NCBI GenBank assembly: GCA_963971305.1
Contig: OZ020317.1
Span: 13,038,001-13,102,000, forward strand
DNA: 64,000 nucleotides
Source of the DNA: Arcuatula senhousia
Lineage: Eukaryota; Mollusca; Bivalvia; Mytilida; Mytilidae
Direction: 5' to 3'
Part shown: one piece after another, positions 32,501 to 44,500 of the stretch
Layout: each line of letters opens with the position of its first letter
How positions within the stretch are numbered: position 1 is the first letter of the stretch
Position numbers and translations under genes: made by a program
The notes under the pieces: model-generated
The model's input: only the letters and a program-made list of their open reading frames with translations
Databases searched by the model: none
Told to the model about the DNA's origin: nothing

Positions 32501-35500
32501 GAGTTATTTACAAAAAACTGTAATTTGACCCCCCTGTTCTATTTTTAGCCATGGCGGCCATGTTTTTTTTTTCCGAATCAAAAATCCGAACAATAGTTTT
32601 GTACACATAATGCCACTTAACAACTGTACCAAGTTTGGTTGCAATTGGACTTATGGTGTCGGACAAGTTAACGTTTGAAAAATTGTTTACAGACGACATG
32701 GACCTTCGGTCCAGGTGAGCTAATAATCCACAGTAATAGAAAATAATGAGATGTGGAATAAGTGCACATGACACGGCTCACATAACAAGCAGTAATTAAG
32801 AACTAGAGGCTCCAAGGAGACTGAATCGTTCACCTGATCTCTTATGCTAAAGCCTCTTGCTTAGTGTGCAACATTGTCTACATGTACTTGGTAAGTAACA
32901 TTAAAAAACCAGTTAGGATAGAAGATCAAGAATACAAAGTTTACAAAGCTTTCCATTTGAAAAAAATTGATTGAAAATACTTAAAGGGGGATAACTCTTA
33001 AAAGGATGATCTGACAATTTTGACCCTGATATCATTTTTGAAGATCTCAATGAGCTGAACAATTTTGCAATGCTAACTATTCCTCTAGCTCTTATTGCTT
33101 TCAAGATCAAGTCCAAAAACTGAAAACGGTCAATTTTGACAATTAAGGGGAAATAACTCCTAAAAGGAGTCATCCCACAACTTTGACTCAATGGAGAGTT
33201 TTATAGAGCTTTTGAAAAGTTTTCTGCCTGAAAAAAAAGACCGAAGTTCACAGAGTCACTGGAGCATAAAAATGGGGTCATGGACACATGGCATGTTGAC
33301 AGTTGTGTTAACCATAACCTCAACTGTCTGTATAACCAATATCAGATGCCTAGCTATTATAATTTTCCAGCAATTCATTGTCCACAAAAGTCTTAAAAAA
33401 AAAGTTTTTCGTCCTGAAAAAGACCTAAGTTCACAGAGTCACTGGAGTGTGAAAATGGGGTCAGGGTCACATGGCATAGTGACAGTTGCGTAGACCATAA
33501 TCTGAACTGTCTGTATACCAAATATCAGATGCCTAGCTAATATACTTTTCCAGCAATTCATCGTCCACAAAAGTCTTACAAAAAAGTTTACGGCCTGAAA
33601 AAAGACCTAAGTTCACAGAGTCACTGGAGCATGAAAATGGGATCAGGGTCACATGGCATAGTGACAGTTGCATAGACCATAACCTGAACTGTCTGTATAC
33701 CAAATATCAGATGCTTAGCTAATATACTTTTCCAGCCATTCATCGTCCACAAAAGTCTTACAAAAAAGTAAACGGCCTGAAAAAAGACCTAAGTTAACAG
33801 AGTCACTGGAGCATGAAAATGGGGTCAAGGTCACACGGCATGGTGACAGTTGCATAGACCATAACCTGAACTGTCTGTATACTCAATATCAGATGCCTAG
33901 CTATTATACTTTTAAAGCAATTCATTGTCCACAAAAGTGTTACAAAAAAGTTTACGCCGCCGCCGGAAAGTAATACCTATGTCTCGCCTTCCGCGACTTT
34001 TCGTCGCAGGCGAGACAAAACTATGGTCTGACCCCCTTGTTCTATTTTTAGTAACAGCAGCCATGTTGGTTAGTCAACATTCACAAATTTCACAAACTTG
34101 GTAGAGGACATCCTAAAGATCAAGTGTACAAAGTTTCAAAGCAATCCCATCAGTGGTTTCAGAGAAGAAGATTTTTAACAAGAGTTGACACTTAAGTATC
34201 TGTCTTTCTAAGAATCATGCAGGGTTTATGATAATGGTGATTTATGGTAAAAAATAACACATGGGTTTCTTTACATTTTCTGAATCAAGATATAGTGTTA
34301 TTGTTGAAAATCAAGTCTGTTTTCCACAAAGGTCTTGGTCATTGGAGAAATCAGTGTTTTAAATTGCAATGAAATGCATATCAAGAAAAGAGTTATCTCC
34401 CTTGATTACAATATTTTTAATGCTATCTAGGTAAATTTTATCTCTCATGACCAACATCATCGAAACAAATGGCTGTTGTTTTTGTTAATAGATTACCATT
34501 CTGTATTAGAAACCATGTTCAAAACCATGCGTTATTTTTTACCATGAATCACCCTCTGCATGATTTTTAGAAAGACTGGTACTTAAGTATGTTTCGCCTG
34601 TCGGCACCATGACAAAACTCATTGAAGGTCTAGCTAGGCCATCAGAAAAGTTTAGGTCAAGGTCATGTGACAGATGACAGAATTCCATTTAACCATAACA
34701 AAAATGTCTGAAGTTTGTTCTAGATACTATAGTTATTGAGAAACAATGAAAAAGACCAACATTCAATTAGTCATTCAACCATGAAAATGGGGTGAAGGTC
34801 ACATTACATGGTGATGTCAGTTGTGTATACCATAATCCCAAAATATCAGATGCCTTGCTATAATATTATACTTTTCACTTAACTCATTTTCCACCCAAAA
34901 ATCATCTACATTCACAAAGTCATTGAACCAAGAAAATGGGGTCAGGGTCACTCAACATGGTGTCAGTTGTGTAGACCGAAACCTCAAATGTCTGTATACT
35001 AAATATCAAATGCCTCGCTATTATACTTTTAACTTAATTTATATCCCACAAAAGTTTTAATTGTCCTAAAAATCATCTAAGTCCACAGAGTCACTGAACC
35101 ATGAAAATTGTGTCAAGGCAACAGGACATGGTGTCAGTAGCATAGACAATAGCTCCAGGTGTCTGTATACCAGATATCAGATGCCTAGGTATTATATTTT
35201 TTACTTAATTCATTTTCCACAAAAGTCTTAAAAAGAGTTTTTTTTGCCCCCAAAATCATCTAAGTCCACAGAGTCACTGAACCATGAAAATGGGGTCAGG
35301 GTCAAATGGCATGTTGCCATTTGCATAGACCATAACCTGATGTGTCTGTATACTAGATATCAGATGCCCAGCAATTATACTTTTCACTTAATTCATTTTC
35401 CACAAAAGTCTTACAAAGGGGTTTTTTGGCTAGAAAAAACATCTAAGTTCACAGAGTTGCTGAACAATGAAATGGTGGTCCTGGTCAAACGGCAGGGTGC

Positions 35501-38500
35501 CAGTTGTGTAGAACATAACCCCAACTGTCTGTATACCAAATATCAGATGCCTAGCTATTATACTTTTCACTTAATTCATTTTCCACAAAAGTCTTACAAA
35601 GGGTTTTTTTGGCTTGAAAAAAAACATCTAAGTTCACAGAGTGGCTGAACCATGAAATTGTGGTCATGGTCAAATGGCAGGGTGCCAGTTGCCTAAACAT
35701 AACCCCAACTGTCTGTATACCAAATATCAGATGTCTAGCTATTATAATCTTCTTGTAATTCATTTTCCACAAAAGTCTTATAAAAAGTTTACGCCATCGC
35801 CGCCCCCTGAAAGTAATACCCATGTCTCGCCTTCAGCGACCAAAGTCGCAGGCGAGACAAAAATCAGTTAAAATAGATAGAAAAATCAGTTAAAGGGGAA
35901 TAACTCTTAAATGGTTGATCTGACAATTTTGACCCTGAAGTCATTTTTGTAGATCTCAATAAGCTGCACAATTTTGCAATGGTTACTTTTCTTCTAGGAC
36001 GTACAGTTTCAAGATAATGTCCAAAAACTGTGAAAATGGTCAATTTTGACGATTAAGGGGAAATAACTCCTATAAGGAGTCATCCCACAACTTTGCCTCA
36101 ATGGAGAGTTTTGTAGAGCTTTTAATGCTGAAGAAGGAGGGTTGCTTCAGCTTTTCTCTATCTGTTATACTTTTTGAGCTATAAGCTAAAAACTATGGTC
36201 TGACCCCCTTGTTCTATTTTTAGTAACGGCAGCCATGTTGGTGGGTCGACGTTCATAAATTTCACAAACTTGGTAGAGGACATCCTAAAGATCAAGTGTA
36301 CAAAGTTTCAAAGCAATCCCATCAGTGGTTTCAGAGAAGAAGATCTTTGAAGAAAAATTAACAACGGACGACGGACACCTTACGCTGACAATAGCTCACA
36401 TGACCCAAACCACAATGGAAAACTGCCAGCAACCTTCGAAGAGGCCAGTAGGTGCTGCTTGCCATTCAGTAGTTTTGTGTTACCTTTATCTACAATATGA
36501 TGCAGGCAAGATTATCATTATTTTTTTGTATTCCACTCACCATAAGTGGGAAAACTATAGAAATAGCTTTAATGGTTTTGACTGTCCACAGCAGGGCTAG
36601 ACAGAAGATCTGAATGAAGGTGAACGTATGTACGCGTCGGACGGGCACGTGTCTCAGGAACATGTAGTCGGGTTGGTATTTTTGGGGCATGAAGAAAAGC
36701 ATCACACGAGCACACAGCTGCATTCCTTTTAGAGAGGATACACCCATGTATAGAAAGACTCCATATAATACAGGCATAGGAATATTCTGAAAAAAAAGGA
36801 ACAAATACATTATGGGATTAACATTATTATTTATTATTCTAAAACTAGGACCGGGGTTGAGAAGAGATATTTAACACTGTTAGAAAGTTCTTCATGAAAT
36901 ATTGTTTTCTTAAATTTCTTTGTACAGTGTACTTAAAGGGTATATAAATGTGTTTCTATTTTTATGGAACTTTGCTGTTTTTTTAAAGCAAAGAATGTCC
37001 ATGCATTTCTCTTAGAATTTTGTCGATTTATAATTTAAAGCGACCCACCTGTTACTTTATCTTACAAGTACAAAATCTGTTACTTTTCCAAAACTAATTT
37101 AAGAATGCTTATTTTAACTGTCATGATTATAACAACACATTAGATGACACTCCTTTACTTAATTTATAAACTGTAAACCAACTTATTTTCACGAGCAATT
37201 CATCTTAGCAAATTTCACAAGGAAAAGAAATTCGCGAAAATAAATTGTCACGATAACTTAAATTTTTTGACCAATCGAATTGTTTTTATGACAAATTGCG
37301 AAAATAAATAGCCACAAAATATCTCAATGACACTAAAATGCGAAATATTGTAGTCGCGAAAATAAATTGGTTTACAGTAATATTTGCAGATGTTATAACA
37401 CTTACTCGTAATATTTTTGTCATTAGAACTGAAAGTCCGATAAATAAAAATATGGCAACACCAGTAACTCTCTGTTCTCTGGAAAAAAAGTGAATTATTT
37501 TTTAATAGAAAATAATGAGATGTGGAATAAGTGTACACAAAACAGCCCACAATCCTTTTGATTTCAGGTCTGTCACTTGTCTACTCCCTGTTAACTGATT
37601 TTGTGGGGAGACATATTGTTTTTGTTGCGTCTGTCCGTCACAAAGTTTGTCAACGCAACTCCTCTGAAACTACTGAACCGAATTCAAATCTTTTTAGCTT
37701 ACAGTAGGACAAGCTCAGAAGGCTAACTTTAAGATTTGTTGTTGTGGTGGATGATTTATAGCTTTGGATTTTAGATTGGTTTGTACATGTTGCTAGCAGG
37801 AATATGCAAATGCTGCAAAGCTGCAATTACTGACAATACCTTTACCTGCACTGTCACCAAACGGAGATACAACATCTTTAATGACTCAAACTGCAAAACA
37901 GAAAATTGTATCTATGTCATTACCTGTACCACTTGTTCCATTCAATACGTAGGGGAAACAGGGGATCCCTACAATTTAAGACTTAACAACCACCGATCAT
38001 CATTCACAACAAGAAAAGACTGCCCACTAACAAGGCATCTTGTTTCTAGTGGACACTCTTTTGATGCTGTGAAATTCCAGATCATAGAAGTAAATCCGAA
38101 ATGGGATACAACCTCAAGACGCAAGCGAGAAAAGTTTTGGATGTATCAGCTCCGAACACTAGAACCTGATGGTCTGAATGAAAAAGACCAAAAGATTTTT
38201 AAAAAACAAGTCAAAAAATAGTATTTTGAATTTTTCACCATGTTCAATGTTTGTTTATTCATTTTTACAGTGTTTTTTACTCAATCATTTTTCTAACTCT
38301 TAAATATTTTTATGCTCCTATTGGAATGTAGCACTAATACACACACGTGCTCAAAGTTTGTTTTAAAAGACGTATTCTGACTAAAAAAATTCCAATCTAT
38401 GGCCTGATGAAGAAATCTTGTGATTTCGAAATATTGCCACAATTATTTATATATATTATTCAATTTATAACACATTAGTGTGTTTAATTACATTTCTAGA

Positions 38501-41500
38501 CATTGATTATTATTCACTTTGTAATTGTATCTGTTTTTTTGGAAACAGATCCACACTTAATTAGTTTGAATGTTTTGTGCTATTTTTAGACACATTTATA
38601 TCTTATCACCAAATACACGTGTATTACTCAGTTTTGTGTAATCCGTTCAAACTAATCATGGAAAATACATCACTCTTCAAGGATTTAAGAAAACTAACAA
38701 AAAAGAAAATCCAGTTAGAACATCATGTTTCAAATCTAAAAGTATATATCAACAATGAAATCATTCCAAAAGGATTGCAAATCAAGCTAATACCCCAAAC
38801 ACCGGGCTACAAATCAGACCGATTTATGAACCGTTGGGAAAATATTCTTTTCAATTGCTCGACCCGGCTTCTACTTCTGTTACAAACATGTTCTCAATCC
38901 AATGTTTTAGAAATATCTAAAGAAATAAAAAAGAAACTAGAATCCAATCTGAATCTTCATTCTGACGAACTTAAGAATATAAAATCGCGTCTAAAAGATA
39001 TTGAACGAATCGAACGACTCAAGTACACTAAGAGGCAGATTTCTAAATTTAAAAGAGATAATATCAATACAAATGCTCAAAACTTGACTTCATCTAGTGA
39101 CGAAACTGAAGAAATGATGAAAGTCCCTAGAAAACGCAGATTCAAGAGACGATCACGGCCAGTTGAAACTAACAACGTTGTCAATCTATCTTCAACAGAA
39201 TTGACTGCATCTGAAACAAAAGTTCTTTCACGAGGTCTTAACTTCTGCCCAGTACCACCTAACATTGATAACCTTCGTCTAGATGAGGACCTCGAAAGTT
39301 TTGCTCGACGCTTAAGACTCAAAGAGCATTTTTATGAACAGGAGCGAAAAAACTTAGCCGAAGCCGGACTGACCGATTTAGAAGAAGAAAATAATGAAGA
39401 AACGCCCATTGTTATACCAAGATTCAAAAAGAAAAGCACGTGGAATCCCCCAAAAAGTAGAAATGAAAAACTTGAATCATTTATAACGTCTATCAAATCT
39501 GACGTGAAATCGTTGATATCAAACGAAAGAAAAAACAATTTATCAAAAGAGGAGAATGAAGCCCTTAAGTCATTAAAAGACCGAGATGACATCATAATTA
39601 AACCAGCCGATAAGGGCGGTGCAGTTGTTGTAATGAACAAAGAGGACTACATTGAAGAAGGAAACCGACAACTTCGAAACTCAAAATTCTATAAAAAATT
39701 AGATAACGACCCTACAAATGAGATTGCTGAAAAAATACGAAATACTCTTCACATAATGAATGAATCCAAAGACCTTGACAATAACACATACGAATATCTT
39801 CTACCGGATAATAACTGTAAAGCCGGTCGATTTTATCTACTACCCAAACTGCACAAGGAGGGAATTCCAGGAAGACCCATCGTATCTGCAAATGACCACC
39901 CGACTGAAAAGATTTCTGAATTTGTGGACTTCCACCTCCGCTCTCACGTCGAAGACTTGCCATCTTTCATTCAAGACACAACTGACTATCTGAAAAAAGT
40001 TCAAGACATGAACCCATTACCACCTAACACAACTCTCGTCACAATGGACGTTTCTTCGTTATACACAAACATTCCACAATCCGAAGGCATTTCTGCCTGT
40101 GAAGAGGTTTGGAACACTAGACAGAATAAAGTGCCACCTACAGAATGTCTTGTTACACTCCTAAAATTAGTGTTAGAAAACAACAATTTTGTATTCAATG
40201 GTGACAACTATTTGCAAATAGACGGCACAAGCATGGGAACAAAACTCGCCCCATCTTATGCAAACATTTTTATGGGACATTTGGAAAAAAGACTTCTCTC
40301 TAGTGCTCCATTCAAACCTTTGTCATGGTACCGTTTTATAGATGATATAGACATGAAATGGAACGACTCCGATGAAAATCTGTCAAAATTTATCGACCAC
40401 TGCAACCAATACCACCAAACCATCAAATTTACGCACGAATCATCAAAAGAATGTATATCTTTTCTAGACACAACCACAAAATTAGACAAAGACGGTAACA
40501 TGGCAACGGACCTCTTCGTGAAAAAAACTGACAAACATCAATTTCTTTCTCCAAAAAGCTGTCATCCGAAACATTGCTCTCGCAGTATTCCATATAGCCA
40601 GGCTTTGCGAATACGACGAATCTGTTCCACCACAAACAAAGAAACCTTGCGTTTAGAACAACTCCGAAAGAAACTTACAAGTCGAGGCTATGCAAACAGG
40701 CAAGTAACATCAGCTTTCGAAAAAGCAAAATCAGTTGAACGAAACAGCCTCTTAACATACAAAAGAAAGGAAAGATCAAACAATATCCCCCTAGTTGTCA
40801 CATACCACCCAGATTTAAAGACCATCTCAACAACAGTGAAACAACATTGGACATTGATCGAAAACGACACCAAGTTGAAGAAAATTTTCCCTCTTCCCCC
40901 TGTCATGGCTTTTAGAAGACCAAAAAACATCCGTGACATCCTAGTGTCTTCAACATTGAGACCTAAAACAACGAAAGAATTAGGCTGTTTCAAACCATGT
41001 GGCAGAAGTAATTGCAAATGCTGCAAAGCTGCAATTACTGACAATACCTTTACCTGCACTGTCACCAAACGGAGATACAACATCTTTAATGACTCAAACT
41101 GCAAAACAGAAAATTGTATCTATGTCATTACCTGTACCACTTGTTCCATTCAATACGTAGGGGAAACAGGGGATCCCTACAATTTAAGACTTAACAACCA
41201 CCGATCATCATTCACAACAAGAAAAGACTGCCCACTAACAAGGCATCTTGTTTCTAGTGGACACTCTTTTGATGCTGTGAAATTCCAGATCATAGAAGTA
41301 AATCCGAAATGGGATACAACCTCAAGACGCAAGCGAGAAAAGTTTTGGATGTATCAGCTCCGAACACTAGAACCTGATGGTCTGAATGAAAAAGACCAAA
41401 AGATTTTTAAAAAACAAGTCAAAAAATAGTATTTTGAATTTTTCACCATGTTCAATGTTTGTTTATTCATTTTTACAGTGTTTTTTACTCAATCATTTTT

Positions 41501-44500
41501 CTAACTCTTAAATATTTTTATGCTCCTATTGGAATGTAGCACTAATACACACACGTGCTCAAAGTTTGTTTTAAAAGACGTATTCTGACTAAAAAAATTC
41601 CAATCTATGGCCTGATGAAGAAATCTTGTGATTTCGAAATATTGCCACAATTATTTATATATATTATTCAATTTATAACACATTAGTGTGTTTAATTACA
41701 TTTCTAGACATTGATTATTATTCACTTTGTAATTGTATCTGTTTTTTTGGAAACAGATCCACACTTAATTAGTTTGAATGTTTTGTGCTATTTTTAGACA
41801 CATTTATATCTTATCACCAAATACACGTGTATTACTCAGTTTTGTGTAATCCGTTCAAACTAATCATGGAAAATACATCACTCTTCAAGGATTTAAGAAA
41901 ACTAACAAAAAAGAAAATCCAGTTAGAACATCATGTTTCAAATCTAAAAGTATATATCAACAATGAAATCATTCCAAAAGGATTGCAAATCAAGCTAATA
42001 CCCCAAACACCGGGCTACAAATCAGACCGATTTATGAACCGTTGGGAAAATATTCTTTTCAATTGCTCGACCCGGCTTCTACTTCTGTTACAAACATGTT
42101 CTCAATCCAATGTTTTAGAAATATCTAAAGAAATAAAAAAGAAACTAGAATCCAATCTGAATCTTCATTCTGACGAACTTAAGAATATAAAATCGCGTCT
42201 AAAAGATATTGAACGAATCGAACGACTCAAGTACACTAAGAGGCAGATTTCTAAATTTAAAAGAGATAATATCAATACAAATGCTCAAAACTTGACTTCA
42301 TCTAGTGACGAAACTGAAGAAATGATGAAAGTCCCTAGAAAACGCAGATTCAAGAGACGATCACGGCCAGTTGAAACTAACAACGTTGTCAATCTATCTT
42401 CAACAGAATTGACTGCATCTGAAACAAAAGTTCTTTCACGAGGTCTTAACTTCTGCCCAGTACCACCTAACATTGATAACCTTCGTCTAGATGAGGACCT
42501 CGAAAGTTTTGCTCGACGCTTAAGACTCAAAGAGCATTTTTATGAACAGGAGCGAAAAAACTTAGCCGAAGCCGGACTGACCGATTTAGAAGAAGAAAAT
42601 AATGAAGAAACGCCCATTGTTATACCAAGATTCAAAAAGAAAAGCACGTGGAATCCCCCAAAAAGTAGAAATGAAAAACTTGAATCATTTATAACGTCTA
42701 TCAAATCTGACGTGAAATCGTTGATATCAAACGAAAGAAAAAACAATTTATCAAAAGAGGAGAATGAAGCCCTTAAGTCATTAAAAGACCGAGATGACAT
42801 CATAATTAAACCAGCCGATAAGGGCGGTGCAGTTGTTGTAATGAACAAAGAGGACTACATTGAAGAAGGAAACCGACAACTTCGAAACTCAAAATTCTAT
42901 AAAAAATTAGATAACGACCCTACAAATGAGATTGCTGAAAAAATACGAAATACTCTTCACATAATGAATGAATCCAAAGACCTTGACAATAACACATACG
43001 AATATCTTCTACCGGATAATAACTGTAAAGCCGGTCGATTTTATCTACTACCCAAACTGCACAAGGAGGGAATTCCAGGAAGACCCATCGTATCTGCAAA
43101 TGACCACCCGACTGAAAAGATTTCTGAATTTGTGGACTTCCACCTCCGCTCTCACGTCGAAGACTTGCCATCTTTCATTCAAGACACAACTGACTATCTG
43201 AAAAAAGTTCAAGACATGAACCCATTACCACCTAACACAACTCTCGTCACAATGGACGTTTCTTCGTTATACACAAACATTCCACAATCCGAAGGCATTT
43301 CTGCCTGTGAAGAGGTTTGGAACACTAGACAGAATAAAGTGCCACCTACAGAATGTCTTGTTACACTCCTAAAATTAGTGTTAGAAAACAACAATTTTGT
43401 ATTCAATGGTGACAACTATTTGCAAATAGACGGCACAAGCATGGGAACAAAACTCGCCCCATCTTATGCAAACATTTTTATGGGACATTTGGAAAAAAGA
43501 CTTCTCTCTAGTGCTCCATTCAAACCTTTGTCATGGTACCGTTTTATAGATGATATAGACATGAAATGGAACGACTCCGATGAAAATCTGTCAAAATTTA
43601 TCGACCACTGCAACCAATACCACCAAACCATCAAATTTACGCACGAATCATCAAAAGAATGTATATCTTTTCTAGACACAACCACAAAATTAGACAAAGA
43701 CGGTAACATGGCAACGGACCTCTTCGTGAAAAAAACTGACAAACATCAATTTCTTTCTCCAAAAAGCTGTCATCCGAAACATTGCTCTCGCAGTATTCCA
43801 TATAGCCAGGCTTTGCGAATACGACGAATCTGTTCCACCACAAACAAAGAAACCTTGCGTTTAGAACAACTCCGAAAGAAACTTACAAGTCGAGGCTATG
43901 CAAACAGGCAAGTAACATCAGCTTTCGAAAAAGCAAAATCAGTTGAACGAAACAGCCTCTTAACATACAAAAGAAAGGAAAGATCAAACAATATCCCCCT
44001 AGTTGTCACATACCACCCAGATTTAAAGACCATCTCAACAACAGTGAAACAACATTGGACATTGATCGAAAACGACACCAAGTTGAAGAAAATTTTCCCT
44101 CTTCCCCCTGTCATGGCTTTTAGAAGACCAAAAAACATCCGTGACATCCTAGTGTCTTCAACATTGAGACCTAAAACAACGAAAGAATTAGGCTGTTTCA
44201 AACCATGTGGCAGAAGTAATTGCAAATGCTGCAAAGCTGCAATTACTGACAATACCTTTACCTGCACTGTCACCAAACGGAGATACAACATCTTTAATGA
44301 CTCAAACTGCAAAACAGAAAATTGTATCTATGTCATTACCTGTACCACTTGTTCCATTCAATACGTAGGGGAAACAGGGGATCCCTACAATTTAAGACTT
44401 AACAACCACCGATCATCATTCACAACAAGAAAAGACTGCCCACTAACAAGGCATCTTGTTTCTAGTGGACACTCTTTTGATGCTGTGAAATTCCAGATCA

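Larger units (their letters stand above)
32802..36410 (-). mobile_element. Double-hairpin element 5, composite with family-B blocks
   Basis: It begins CTAGAGGCTCCAAGGAGACT (a decayed 3' hairpin) and ends TAGCTCACATGACCCA with the 5' hairpin truncated. GGGGAAATAACTCC and CTGACCCCCTTGTTC units belong to this family. Family-B tandem blocks interrupt it at about 33215-34018 and 34590-35863. Confidence 0.65.

Noticed and set aside
33191..35871. ORFs of 60-134 codons in the family-B blocks
   Set aside because: They repeat the same peptide once per unit ([12 protein letters not shown] and FPQKSYK), follow the repeat period, and have no relation to known proteins.
38577..38657. Upstream 27-codon extension of the Penelope ORF
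   Set aside because: It would need a GTG start; the first ATG (38658), giving [10 protein letters not shown], is the more likely start in a eukaryote.
39077..44312. Minus-strand ORFs inside the Penelope-like genes
   Set aside because: They are shadows of the reverse-transcriptase coding frame and occur identically in both copies.
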